A DNA stretch of 64,000 nt from Desulfobacter hydrogenophilus (lineage in GTDB: Bacteria > Desulfobacterota > Desulfobacteria > Desulfobacterales > Desulfobacteraceae): contig NZ_CP036313.1 of the NCBI RefSeq assembly GCF_004319545.1, positions 3,722,501 through 3,786,500 on the forward strand, in the 5' to 3' direction. The notes under the pieces were generated by a model. The model ran no database searches, was not told where the DNA came from, and saw only the letters and a list, made by a program, of their open reading frames with translations. This document shows positions 18,273 to 26,924 of this stretch, piece after piece; position 1 is the first letter of the stretch, and each line of letters starts with the position of its first letter. A program made the translations under genes and the position numbers.

Positions 18273-19040
18273 ATGAGTTGGCTTGGAAAAATGATTGGTG
18301 GTACCATCGGGCTGGCCTTGGGCGGGCCTCTGGGTGCTGTGGCAGGGGCTGCATTCGGCCACGCTTTTGTGGACAAAAGAGAGGATGACTATTTACGATC
18401 CATTCCGGGCGGTAAGCGCACTGACCTGTCTTCCAACGAAGAGGCCCAGCTTGTTTTTTTTACTGCGGCCTTTTCCATGCTGGCGAAAATCAGCAAAGCA
18501 GACGGCCGAATCAGTGAAGAGGAAATAAAAGTCGTTGAACGCTTTATGGTCAATGATCTTCAACTTGATGAAGCAAGTCGTCAGACGGCTCAAAATATTT
18601 TTAGGAATGCCGTGACATCTTCCCAGACCTTTGAGGATTTTGCCCAGCAGTTTTATTCGGTGTTTAAATACCAGGCCAATATCATCGAATTGATGTTGGA
18701 TGTCTTGCTCAGGGTCTCTTCGGCTGACGGAAATGTCTCTGCGATCGAGGAACAAATGCTGTTGTCGGCTTCACGGATTTTTAGATTTTCCCAGTCGGAT
18801 TACAACCGGCTTCATTCCAGGTATGTGAAAAAATCAGACCCCTATTATGCTGTGCTTAAATGTGATGAAAATGCGAGCAATGAGGAGATAAAAAAGAAAT
18901 ACCGGACCCTGGTCCAGGAGTATCACCCGGATAAAATTCAGGCCAAGGGACTGCCCGAAGAATTTATTAAGTTTGCAACGGATAAATTCACCGAAATTCA
19001 GGACGCTTACGAGAACATCAGGAAGCGCCGGGGATTTTGA
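18273..19040 (+). CDS. DjlA-like TerB and J-domain co-chaperone
   Basis: About 255 residues. A Gly-rich N-terminal segment (GGTIGLALGGPLGAVAGAAFGHAF) that can insert in the membrane is followed by a TerB-like helical domain (about residues 50-170, with SKADGRISEEEI and SSADGNVSAIEEQ, the two acidic metal-binding-type loops) and a C-terminal J domain with the HPD motif in EYHPDKI. This is the DjlA arrangement, a membrane-bound DnaK co-chaperone. I start at the ATG at 18273, preceded by AAAGG; upstream in-frame codons are not protein-like. Confidence 0.88.
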   Translation: MSWLGKMIGGTIGLALGGPLGAVAGAAFGHAFVDKREDDYLRSIPGGKRTDLSSNEEAQLVFFTAAFSMLAKISKADGRISEEEIKVVERFMVNDLQLDEASRQTAQNIFRNAVTSSQTFEDFAQQFYSVFKYQANIIELMLDVLLRVSSADGNVSAIEEQMLLSASRIFRFSQSDYNRLHSRYVKKSDPYYAVLKCDENASNEEIKKKYRTLVQEYHPDKIQAKGLPEEFIKFATDKFTEIQDAYENIRKRRGF

Positions 19041-19114
19041 TCCGGTCGCTACTGGAAGAACAAGTAAACCCCCTTATTAATGACCTTCCGGTGTGGTTTA
19101 ATCATATGATTGCT

Positions 19115-19145
19115 CAGTCAATTTTTGTATGTAAAAAATTGACTG
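19115..19145 (+). terminator. AT-rich hairpin after the DjlA-like gene
   Basis: A perfect 12-bp inverted repeat, CAGTCAATTTTT with AAAAATTGACTG, separated by 7 nt. It lies 75 bp after the stop of the DjlA-like gene. There is no T-run outside the stem, so a terminator role is only plausible. Confidence 0.4.
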
Positions 19146-19357
19146 AAAGCCTTTGCGATTCGTTTCGAATGGTGGTAAAGATTTTATAATTGATATTATA
19201 AAAATTTATCCAGACTTGCTGTTATCCCGTTAGATAAGTGAGTATGCAAGATAAACAGAAACCACACATTAACTTGTTCAGGCGCCAGAGGCGACTGGAC
19301 AAGGTTCTGGACCGGTCACTGTACACCGATTCACCCTCAACATTTAAGGATGTTACA

Positions 19358-19660
19358 ATGGTAAAACATATTGTTTTTTGGACCCTTAAGGATTCAGCTG
19401 AAGGCAGATTCGCCCACCAGAATGCAAAAGAGATAAAGAAAAGATTGGAAGCCCTCAACGGGCGCATTCCCGGGCTGATTAAACTTGAAGTCGGAATAGA
19501 TTTCGGAAGGACAGAGGCATCGGCAGATGTTGCCCTTTATTCAGAACTGTCAGATCGAAACGCACTCAATCATTATATAAATCATCCTGAACATCTTGCT
19601 GTTTCGGACTTTGTCGGCAAAATTCGTCACGACCGTACTGTAGTCGACTATGAGATTTAA
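19358..19660 (+). CDS. Dabb (stress-responsive A/B barrel) domain protein
   Basis: About 100 residues forming one dimeric alpha/beta-barrel (Dabb) domain: MVKHIVFWTLK at the start, GLIKLEVGIDF in the middle, DVALYSELSDRNALNHYINHPEH and the final DYEI. Bacterial members are of unknown function; relatives include olivetolic acid cyclase-like proteins. I use the ATG at 19358 with AAGGATG upstream because the domain begins there; the frame is open upstream to 19238 but those 40 residues do not fit the family. It converges with mtaB. Confidence 0.82.
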   Translation: MVKHIVFWTLKDSAEGRFAHQNAKEIKKRLEALNGRIPGLIKLEVGIDFGRTEASADVALYSELSDRNALNHYINHPEHLAVSDFVGKIRHDRTVVDYEI

Positions 19661-19741
19661 GCTCTCCGACCATGAATACGAAACAAGGAGAGCTGGAAGA
19701 TGTATTGTAGAGTGATTGGGTTTAATGCTTGGGTCGTCAAC

Positions 19742-19776
19742 TTAGGACCGCAGATTAAATAACTTGAACGAAATAG
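19742..19776 (+). repeat. Family 1 palindromic element, truncated copy
   Basis: Only the left terminus remains: TTAGGACCGCAGATTAAATA followed by ACTTGAACGAAATAG. After about 35 bp it diverges from the other copies. It lies between the convergent Dabb gene and mtaB. Confidence 0.75.
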
Positions 19777-19811
19777 TGTTTTGGGTACCCATTTTATGTA
19801 CCTGCGAGGTG

Positions 19812-21158
19812 TCAGGGAACAATGCTGCCGACGAGGCAGTTGCTGCTGCATTGTTCATATTTAATATTAACGATTTTTCCTTTTAGACTGTTCGGGTTGT
19901 CGTACGTTTCCCCATTATTTTCAATAAGAATAGTTAGGTAATTGGTGGTAACCGCCTTTAGCAGACCTGTGCGCCGGTCCCTTTGATTCTGAATCAGTCC
20001 TTTAAGAACCCGGCCCTGGTTTGATTTGATAAATTCAGACCGTTTTTGCTCACCAAGTCCCCGCATCAGTGCAGCCCTTTTTTTGGCCGTATCCGACGCT
20101 ACCTTTGGCGTGAAATGCCATGCAGGGGTCCCTTGTCTTGGCGAGAAGGGGAATACATGAAGGTAGGATATGGGTAGCGCCGCCACAAGTTTGTATGTAT
20201 TTTCAAAGGCCTTTTCGGTTTCTCCAGGAAAACCCATGATCACATCAAGGCCAATACCGGCATGGGGAAGGGTATCATGGATGCTGTGGATGACATCTGA
20301 AAACTGTTCAACTGAATAGGGGCGTTTCATACGGGACAGCACGTCATTGTCTCCCGCCTGGAGAGGGATATGAAAATGATCGCACAAAATATGGCCTGGA
20401 CGCGCCATATTAATGAGAGCATCGGTTATTTCATTGGGCTCAATCGAGGAAATTCTGATTTGATCCACTGGTTTGTTTTCATCAAGGGTTTGTACCAGTT
20501 GCGTCAAAGATGTTTCCGGCTTTAAATCAAGGCCATATAACCCAGTGTGAATGCCTGTAAGAATAACCTCTTTGAACCCCTGCCTGTTTAAGCTTGCAAC
20601 ATGGGCTACGACTTGGTCAAAAGGCATGGATACGGATGCCCCCCTGGCATAGGGGATAATGCAATAGGTGCAGAACTGATTGCACCCATCCTGGATTTTT
20701 AAATAGGCCCTGGTCATTTTGCCGGATACGGGCCGGTCAGATTCACCAAATCCCACAAAGCATGCCGATTTGCCGTATTCAGGCTTTCTAAATTTAAATA
20801 AATTTTTGTCAGGTGATTCCCGGGTGAGATATGCGGGGATCAGGGGTTTGTCCTGGTGGCAGACAATGAGATCCACCCCTGAAATTTTTTTAAACTGTTC
20901 CGGATCTGTCTGTGCATGGCATCCGGTGACAATCACAGTTGCATTTGGATGTTCACGGATCAGTTTTCTGGTTTCCTGGCGGGACTGCATGCCGGCCCTG
21001 GAGGTCACCGCACAGGTGTTGACAATACAAATATCAGCGGGGCTGCCCTTACCCGCCCTTGAAAAGCCATGGGCTTCAAGCTGGGCTGCAATGCCGTCTG
21101 ATTCATATTGATTGACTTTACAGCCAAGGCTTTCGATATAAAATGTCGTTTTGTTCAT
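19812..21158 (-). CDS. mtaB: tRNA t6A37 methylthiotransferase MtaB
   Basis: Radical-SAM methylthiotransferase that converts t6A37 to ms2t6A37 in tRNAs reading ANN codons. The N-terminal MTTase domain starts YIESLGCKVNQYESD (first cluster cysteine) with further Cys in VNTCAV and VTGCHAQ; the radical-SAM CxxxCxxC is GCNQFCTYCIIP (about residue 157); a C-terminal TRAM domain follows. The GCKVNQYES form separates MtaB from MiaB and RimO. 448 residues. It overlaps the mnmA stop by 4 bp, so tRNA-modifying genes are co-transcribed. Confidence 0.93.
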   Translation of the reverse strand: MNKTTFYIESLGCKVNQYESDGIAAQLEAHGFSRAGKGSPADICIVNTCAVTSRAGMQSRQETRKLIREHPNATVIVTGCHAQTDPEQFKKISGVDLIVCHQDKPLIPAYLTRESPDKNLFKFRKPEYGKSACFVGFGESDRPVSGKMTRAYLKIQDGCNQFCTYCIIPYARGASVSMPFDQVVAHVASLNRQGFKEVILTGIHTGLYGLDLKPETSLTQLVQTLDENKPVDQIRISSIEPNEITDALINMARPGHILCDHFHIPLQAGDNDVLSRMKRPYSVEQFSDVIHSIHDTLPHAGIGLDVIMGFPGETEKAFENTYKLVAALPISYLHVFPFSPRQGTPAWHFTPKVASDTAKKRAALMRGLGEQKRSEFIKSNQGRVLKGLIQNQRDRRTGLLKAVTTNYLTILIENNGETYDNPNSLKGKIVNIKYEQCSSNCLVGSIVP

Positions 21159-22210
21159 TGGTTTCCTGAAATCAAACCTGCACCTAATACGCGGTTCCCG
21201 TGATAGAATACCGCGGCTTGTCCGGGCGTCACCGCATTTTGGGGTATTTCGAATGTTACAATGCCACGTGTGTCATCCCAGTCAAGGGCGGCAGGGGCTG
21301 CCGTGTGGCCGTAACGAATCTGAACAGTCAGTTCCCTGATGTTTTCTTTTTCAGGATAATTCCAGACCATCTGCTCAACCGTCATCCGTTTTTGGGCAAG
21401 ATCTGATTTAACACACACATGAAGTGTATTGGTGTTCATATCAATTTTTTTTACATAGTAGGGTGCAGGACCCGGAATATTGATGCCCCTGCGCTGACCA
21501 ACCGTAAATTTGTGAAGTCCCTGATGGGATCCAACGATCCTGCCCTGGTTGTCAACCACAGGCCCGGGCTTTGGGGAGACCTTTGTTTTTGCAATAATGA
21601 ACGCCCCATGATTTTTATCCGGCAAAAAACAGATATCCTGGCTTTCATTCGGCACAACCGGTACAAGGTCGTGTTGTCCGGCAAATTTTCGGACCTGGCT
21701 TTTAGTAAAATCGGCCAGGGGAAATACCAATCTGCCTAAAGTGTCAGGGGAAAGCATGGATAGAAAATAGGACTGGTCTTTATTAAAGTCAGCCCCCCTT
21801 TCAAGCCATGCCTGTCTAATCTTTTCTCCGCCGGGGGTATACCTGTTGATAACCGTTGCATAATGGCCTGTTGCCATCAGATCCGCCCCAAGCTTTTGTG
21901 CATGGTCAAACAACGCATTAAATTTTATCTGCATATTGCAGACAATGCATGGATTCGGTGTTTTTCCGGCCATGTAGGTTGAGACAAAATAATCAACGAC
22001 CCTGGTCTCAAATTCCCGAGACAAATCAATGGTGTGCACGGGAAACCCAAAAACGGACGCCAGAGCAGATACATCCGTCAGACTTTTTTCATAGCCGGTG
22101 GTGAAATGAACGCCGAAAACCTTTTTAAAACGCTGTTTAATAAGAAACCCTGCCACCAGGGAGTCTATTCCGCCGCTCAGGCCCACGGCAACAACCGGTG
22201 AATCAGACAT
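21155..22210 (-). CDS. mnmA: tRNA-specific 2-thiouridylase MnmA
   Basis: Adenylates U34 of Lys, Glu and Gln tRNAs and inserts sulfur. PP-loop VGLSGGIDSLVAGF is at the N-terminus; the two catalytic cysteines are in NPCIVCN (about residue 87) and SQDICFLPD (about residue 193); GHYATV and GQRRGINI are also family blocks. 351 residues. The start codon overlaps the stop of the upstream NIL ferredoxin by 1 bp and its own end overlaps mtaB by 4 bp, giving a tight three-gene operon. Confidence 0.95.
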   Translation of the reverse strand: MSDSPVVAVGLSGGIDSLVAGFLIKQRFKKVFGVHFTTGYEKSLTDVSALASVFGFPVHTIDLSREFETRVVDYFVSTYMAGKTPNPCIVCNMQIKFNALFDHAQKLGADLMATGHYATVINRYTPGGEKIRQAWLERGADFNKDQSYFLSMLSPDTLGRLVFPLADFTKSQVRKFAGQHDLVPVVPNESQDICFLPDKNHGAFIIAKTKVSPKPGPVVDNQGRIVGSHQGLHKFTVGQRRGINIPGPAPYYVKKIDMNTNTLHVCVKSDLAQKRMTVEQMVWNYPEKENIRELTVQIRYGHTAAPAALDWDDTRGIVTFEIPQNAVTPGQAAVFYHGNRVLGAGLISGNQ

Positions 22211-22698
22211 CAGGCAGTTTCTTTTAAATCATCACTGAACAGACCCATGGCCCGGACGGGGCAGGTCAGAAGACAGCGCTCACACAGACTGCACTTTTTT
22301 AGGTCAAATATTACTTCCATTTCAGGACGTTTGATGTACAGGGCGCTTGTGGGGCAGACTGCGGTACATGCGCCGCAATGGGTGCATTTTTCTTCATCCT
22401 TATAAATTTTATGTTCAGGTGTTGATACACGGACCCCCTGTTCCTTTAAGTACGTGATCCCCTTGTTAAATGCAGCTTTCCCGGCACAAGAGATTTCAAG
22501 TACCATATGACCTTCTCTTTTTGAAGATATTCGTGCTTTTAAGATATTAAACATCAGGTCATATTTTTTAACCAGCTGACAGACAATGGGCTTTTGGGCT
22601 GATCGGGGCGGAAAATCTAAAATTACAATCTTTGAATACAACTCCTTAACCTCCGTTGCTTTTGTTAGGTCGAAACCAAATCCAGTATCATATACCAT
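22210..22698 (-). CDS. NIL-domain ferredoxin (two 4Fe-4S clusters)
   Basis: About 162 residues. A NIL domain (about residues 23-95, VILDFPPRSAQKPIVCQLVKKYDLMFNIL) is followed by two ferredoxin motifs, CTHCGACTAVCPTSAL and CSLCERCLLTCPVRAM. Proteins of this architecture (MA1822 type) take part in sulfur incorporation during homocysteine formation in methanogens and sulfate reducers. Its COG1900 partner is not here; instead it leads the operon with mnmA and mtaB, which also need sulfur chemistry. The annotated start lacks a clear ribosome site, and translation could begin slightly downstream. Confidence 0.85.
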   Translation of the reverse strand: MVYDTGFGFDLTKATEVKELYSKIVILDFPPRSAQKPIVCQLVKKYDLMFNILKARISSKREGHMVLEISCAGKAAFNKGITYLKEQGVRVSTPEHKIYKDEEKCTHCGACTAVCPTSALYIKRPEMEVIFDLKKCSLCERCLLTCPVRAMGLFSDDLKETA

Positions 22699-22850
22699 TC
22701 ATTGCGGTTTATATGAAACCTAAATCGCTTAAATTCGTAGTTCTGTGAAAAATTTCTTGTCAAACAGTTATATTTTCAGATAGGAATATATAAAAATTAT
22801 ATAATTTAATTAGATTCTTAACAAACGCAGGTTCTTTTTCCAGGAGAATT

Positions 22851-24554
22851 ATGTCCCAAAATGCGTCATATAACACCTTAATACAACGGATTAAAGAGCT
22901 TGAACATGAAAATGCCACCCTGAAACAAGGCATCGTCGCACATAAAAAATCCCGGGCTATTGACACAAGTTTTGGCTCTACCTCTGCTGACCTTGCGGAT
23001 GCAATCAATCAAAAAATTGAAAAAGAGAGAGCGTTGCTATTCGCTGCAGTCGAGCAATTTTCTGAAATGGTTTACATTACAAATTCCGAAGGGATTATTC
23101 AGTATCTTAATCCTGCATTTGAGCATCTGACCGGGTTTTCTAAGGAGGAATGTATTGGCAAGGATATCAACATGTTTAGAAGCAGCAAACATGACAGTCA
23201 ATTTAATATTAACCTGCGGGCCATCATCAGTTCCGGGCGGGTGTGGCGCGGTCATGCCGAGTTTAAAAAAAAAGGCAGCTCTTTTTGTATAATGGACATT
23301 ACCATCTTTTCGGTCAGGGATAAACATGGCACCATTACCAACTATGTCGGTGTGCAGCAGAATGTTTCCAATAAGCAAGCGATCAATGAAAGAATAGTCC
23401 AGGCCCAGAAACTCGAATCCCTTGGCACCTTGGCCGGTGGTATAGCCCACGATCTTAATAATATGCTGCTTCCCATCATAGGGAATGCAGAAATTTTGCT
23501 TTTTAACGGTTCTGCTTATGACAATCAGACAAAAGAAAGTCTGACACAGGTTTATGAAAGTGGCCTTCAGGCAAAAGAACTTGTCCAGCAGATTTTAACT
23601 TTTTCCCGTCAAAAGAAAATTCAAAGACGGCCGTTACAAATACAAGATAGTATAGACACCGTACTAATGCTGATGAAATCCGGTATTCCACGCAATATTT
23701 TAATAAAAAAAAATGTAGACCCAAGCTGTCCTCCTGTCATTGCAAATTCCACCCAACTGCATCAGATTATAATGAATTTGATTAGTAATGGCATGCATGC
23801 CATGGGCGAAACAGGCGGTGTCATAAAGGTTTTATTGAAGCCTGTAACCGTCTCCCAATCCGATTCCAGCGGCGGGATCAAGCCTGGAAATTATATTTGT
23901 CTAAGTATTTCAGATACAGGGGGGGGGATATCAAAGGAGGTGAGGAACCATATCTTTGAACCGTTTTATACCACCAAAGGCAATGAAGGTGGCACCGGCA
24001 TGGGACTGTCTGTTGTGTATGGTATTGTCAAAGATATGGCCGGCAGCATAAAGGTACACAGCCAGCTGGGCAAGGGAAGTGAGTTCAGGTTATATTTTCC
24101 AACATTTTTGGAGAAAAATGTTGAATTACGGCTTCAAACATCTGCCCTAAATGAGAAAATATGCATTAAGTATCACATCAATGTTCTTTTTGTGGATGAT
24201 GAAAATATCATTCTCAACGTAGCAAAATCCATGCTGGACCAGTTAGGGTGTGGAATCACTACCATGACGGATCCTCTGATTGCCCTTGAGCGTTTCAAAA
24301 AAGAACCCTTAACGTATGATCTTGTGATTACGGATTTGTATATGCCGCATATGAATGGTGATTGTCTGGCAAAAAATATAAGAGAAATCCGCCCGGATGT
24401 CCCCATCTTTCTTTGTACAGGATTTTGCGACGATATTACGTTAGACATGATGTCCCAAATAGGTATCAGGGCTGTATTATCCAAGCCGCTTTCCATAAAA
24501 GATTTTTCTGATAAAATTGGGAAATTTTTTAAGCCAAAGACGTCTATTACTTAA
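22851..24554 (+). CDS. PAS hybrid sensor histidine kinase with receiver domain
   Basis: Cytoplasmic hybrid kinase of 567 residues with no membrane segment. Order: short N-terminal coiled coil (about 1-55), PAS domain (about 60-175, YITNSEGIIQYLNPAFEHLTGF), HisKA-type dimerisation with the phospho-histidine in GGIAHDLNNMLLPI (about H200), HATPase domain (NLISNGMHAMGE, SDTGGGISKEV, GGTGMGLSVVYGIV), and a C-terminal receiver (about 440-560) with the phospho-aspartate in VITDLYMP (about D494). Ribosome site CAGGAG. No cognate regulator is adjacent, so phosphotransfer partners are unknown. Confidence 0.9.
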   Translation: MSQNASYNTLIQRIKELEHENATLKQGIVAHKKSRAIDTSFGSTSADLADAINQKIEKERALLFAAVEQFSEMVYITNSEGIIQYLNPAFEHLTGFSKEECIGKDINMFRSSKHDSQFNINLRAIISSGRVWRGHAEFKKKGSSFCIMDITIFSVRDKHGTITNYVGVQQNVSNKQAINERIVQAQKLESLGTLAGGIAHDLNNMLLPIIGNAEILLFNGSAYDNQTKESLTQVYESGLQAKELVQQILTFSRQKKIQRRPLQIQDSIDTVLMLMKSGIPRNILIKKNVDPSCPPVIANSTQLHQIIMNLISNGMHAMGETGGVIKVLLKPVTVSQSDSSGGIKPGNYICLSISDTGGGISKEVRNHIFEPFYTTKGNEGGTGMGLSVVYGIVKDMAGSIKVHSQLGKGSEFRLYFPTFLEKNVELRLQTSALNEKICIKYHINVLFVDDENIILNVAKSMLDQLGCGITTMTDPLIALERFKKEPLTYDLVITDLYMPHMNGDCLAKNIREIRPDVPIFLCTGFCDDITLDMMSQIGIRAVLSKPLSIKDFSDKIGKFFKPKTSIT

Positions 24555-24633
24555 GTGTTATGGAAACAATAAAATTTTTTGCCCTATTTGTGGACGTTCA
24601 AACCCAACACATTATTATCTAAAAAAATAGCTG

Positions 24634-25014
24634 ATGGATGGAATCCCGATGCCCGGTCCTGATATAGAAAAAATAAGAGCCCTTGAAAAGAAAATGGATT
24701 ATTTGGGTATTCATAAAAAAGATATTCTGGAGAAATTTATAAAAGCCTCGGGCCGTGGCGGTCAAAAGGTTAATAAATCGTCTTCGGCCGTATTTTTGAC
24801 CCATCTGCCCACCCAAATAAGCGTAAAATTTGGGAAATACAGATCCCAGCACTTGAACCGGTTTATGGCTTTGAGATACCTGGTGGAAAAAATTGAACAG
24901 CTAAAATCCGGGATGCCCGATGCCACAGCCCGAAAATTAGCCCGGGTGAAAAAACAGAAGCAACGGCGAAGAAAAAAGGCGCTTAATAAAGTGTCGGATC
25001 GCAAGGCGAACTGA
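24634..25014 (+). CDS. GGQ-domain peptide chain release factor-like protein
   Basis: About 126 residues comprising only the release-factor catalytic domain: SGRGGQKVNKSSSAVFLTHLPT carries the GGQ that hydrolyses peptidyl-tRNA, followed by a basic C-terminal tail (KLARVKKQKQRRRKKALNKV). The layout is that of ArfB/YaeJ and C12orf65-like ribosome-rescue hydrolases, whose basic tail enters the empty mRNA channel. It lacks codon-recognition domains, so it is not RF1 or RF2. The start could also be the ATG five codons later (24649). Confidence 0.85.
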   Translation: MDGIPMPGPDIEKIRALEKKMDYLGIHKKDILEKFIKASGRGGQKVNKSSSAVFLTHLPTQISVKFGKYRSQHLNRFMALRYLVEKIEQLKSGMPDATARKLARVKKQKQRRRKKALNKVSDRKAN

Positions 25015-25031
25015 TTAAACCTGAAATGATT

Positions 25032-25463
25032 TTAGAATACACCTAACTGACAAGGCTTGATTCGGATTTCAAGCCGTTCACAGACAGACCCCATATTTAT
25101 TCTGGAAATTTTAAATTCCGTTGCAATTTTCCAACATGTTTTGCAGTCAATTTTGCCGTCAGACTGAGCATCAAATATCCTGTTTTTTAATTCCGGTGTA
25201 ATTCCGGCATCTGGATTGATTTTTTTTTTACCTGGGGCGTATCCAAAAAGACCAAGTTGGCATTGTGCGATGCGCAGTTCAAGTAAATCCGCCTGTATTC
25301 CGATTTGCTTTGGCAAGCAATCGTGGGCCTTTGCAAGGCGATGGGCACTTGCACATGTAAGTATGTCGTTGCTGCTTGCCTGCACAATGGGTTGGGAAAG
25401 CGCTTGATTCAATTGCGCCCCGGGGTGTTTTTTTGCATCCTGGCACTTGTGCTGGTGTCCCAT
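25032..25463 (-). CDS. Conserved hypothetical with duplicated Cys/CQLG motif
   Basis: About 143 residues built from two homologous units. Unit one (about residues 33-76) reads ILTCASAHRLAKAHDC... then IRIAQCQLGLFGY; unit two (about 100-143) reads IDCKTCWKIATEFKI... then IRIKPCQLGVF at the very end. Each is a helical, HTH-like segment framed by a Cys near the start and CQLG at the end. I know this as a conserved deltaproteobacterial family without assigned function. The paired cysteines suggest metal or cluster binding (inference). It converges with the release-factor-like gene and diverges from ppsR. Confidence 0.75.
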   Translation of the reverse strand: MGHQHKCQDAKKHPGAQLNQALSQPIVQASSNDILTCASAHRLAKAHDCLPKQIGIQADLLELRIAQCQLGLFGYAPGKKKINPDAGITPELKNRIFDAQSDGKIDCKTCWKIATEFKISRINMGSVCERLEIRIKPCQLGVF

Positions 25464-25544
25464 AATATTTAATTGACTCTTGTTTCAGGTTTATGTATGG
25501 GTGTTTTATAACTTAAAATTTTGACAGGATAAAGGCCTTATTTT

Positions 25545-26438
25545 ATGAAAGACATGCTGGGATCCGGAAAATTTCAAATGATATACATTGTCTCCTGCGG
25601 TGAGGGGGTCAACGCCTTCCATCTCGTGGAATCCACTCTTGTACAGTTTCCTGATTCCGATATCACTGTTGTAAAAGTCCCCAGGATACGTACGGAAAGC
25701 CAGGTCGATGATCTCATCGATAAGGTCAAGGATATTGAAAGTATTATTGTTCATACCATTGTTGATTCAAACCTTCGCAAGTACCTTACGCGCCAGGGCA
25801 TGGATAATCATATTGTTACCATTGATCTGATGGGCCCCATTATTTCAAGGATCGAAACATTTCTTGACCGCAAACCCCTGGAAACCCCGGGACTCTACAG
25901 GGAGATTCACCTGGTAAACTTAGAACAGGTGTCTGCCATTGATTTTGCCCTGGCCCATGATGACGGCTTGAATCCAGAAAGTATAACCGAAGCCGAAATT
26001 GTGTTGATAGGACTGTCCCGTGCCGGAAAAACGCCTTTGTCAATGTATATGAGCGTTCTGGGTTGGAAAGTAGCCAATATTCCCTTTGTTCCCGGCGTTC
26101 CCATGCCCCTGAGCCTGGATCTTGTGGACCGGCGCCGGGTGTTTGGACTAAACATCAACCCCATACAGCTGCAGGCACACAGGAGAATGCGCCAGGAGAG
26201 CCTGGGGGCAAAGGATATCTACGCCTATTCCGGAAAGGATGAAATTGAAAAGGAGATTGAAACCGCCCAGAAATATTTTATTACCAAAGGCTATTCTATG
26301 ATCAATGTGAGCAATAAACCCATAGAGACCAGTGCCGAGGAGATTATTGAAATGATTACGCGCAGATTCAAGGCCAAGGCCCATATGAGGGTCTTTATGC
26401 AAAATCCGGGCAGCCCGCAAAGCGATTTGAATTTGTGA
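25545..26438 (+). CDS. ppsR: PEP synthase/PPDK regulatory kinase-pyrophosphorylase
   Basis: DUF299 family bifunctional enzyme: it inactivates PEP synthase or pyruvate-phosphate dikinase by ADP-dependent phosphorylation of a threonine beside the catalytic histidine, and reactivates it by phosphorolysis. The P-loop-like motif is GLSRAGKTPLSMYMS near residue 155; VHTIVD and GYSMINVSNKPIETSAEEI are other conserved blocks. 297 residues, a normal length. The likely target, PPDK, is encoded at 32421-35141. Ribosome site AAGG lies upstream of the ATG at 25545. Confidence 0.92.
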   Translation: MKDMLGSGKFQMIYIVSCGEGVNAFHLVESTLVQFPDSDITVVKVPRIRTESQVDDLIDKVKDIESIIVHTIVDSNLRKYLTRQGMDNHIVTIDLMGPIISRIETFLDRKPLETPGLYREIHLVNLEQVSAIDFALAHDDGLNPESITEAEIVLIGLSRAGKTPLSMYMSVLGWKVANIPFVPGVPMPLSLDLVDRRRVFGLNINPIQLQAHRRMRQESLGAKDIYAYSGKDEIEKEIETAQKYFITKGYSMINVSNKPIETSAEEIIEMITRRFKAKAHMRVFMQNPGSPQSDLNL

Positions 26439-26460
26439 ATAAGGTTTATTTTTTAACGGT

Positions 26461-26823
26461 ATGCCGGAAAAGAAAAAACAATCAGACAGACGAAAATCCA
26501 CTGACCTTTTCAGGCTTGTTTTTATTTGGATGAATATCGCTGCCTGTGCAGGATTAATTGCTGCTATTTTGATTTTTCACAGGGCCAAACCAGAATTTGA
26601 AACCTTTTTTGACCGTTTTTACCAGCTTCAAGTAAGGCATTACTGGGATCAGAACTATGTCCGGTTCCTTGTTAATGTGCTGGGTGCAGGGACCCTGATC
26701 AATGCTGCAGGCCTTTTTCTTTCCCATTACCGGGGCCGGCGCAGCACAGATCATCGGCGTCTTGTGCTGTTATTAACCTTTCTTTACAGTCTGCTGTTTG
26801 TTCTGTCCAAAATGCTGCCATAA
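26461..26823 (+). CDS. Three-helix membrane protein, unknown
   Basis: About 120 residues: a basic start (MPEKKKQSDRRKSTD), three hydrophobic segments near residues 17-39, 66-86 and 98-118, and a basic RGRRSTDHRR loop before the last helix. No family recognised. It starts 22 bp after ppsR on the same strand and may be co-transcribed with it, but nothing ties it to PEP metabolism. Confidence 0.7.
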   Translation: MPEKKKQSDRRKSTDLFRLVFIWMNIAACAGLIAAILIFHRAKPEFETFFDRFYQLQVRHYWDQNYVRFLVNVLGAGTLINAAGLFLSHYRGRRSTDHRRLVLLLTFLYSLLFVLSKMLP

Positions 26824-26924
26824 AATCAAGTTTGAAATATTCATGCCCGGGTGTAATCAAGAATTCCGGGGTTCATGTCGATAGTGTTATTATCTAACCC
26901 CCAAAAACTTTAGGAACGACAGCT

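Noticed and set aside
19238..19357. N-terminal extension of the Dabb protein
   Set aside because: The 40 extra residues are arginine-rich and precede the family start; a ribosome site lies before the ATG at 19358.
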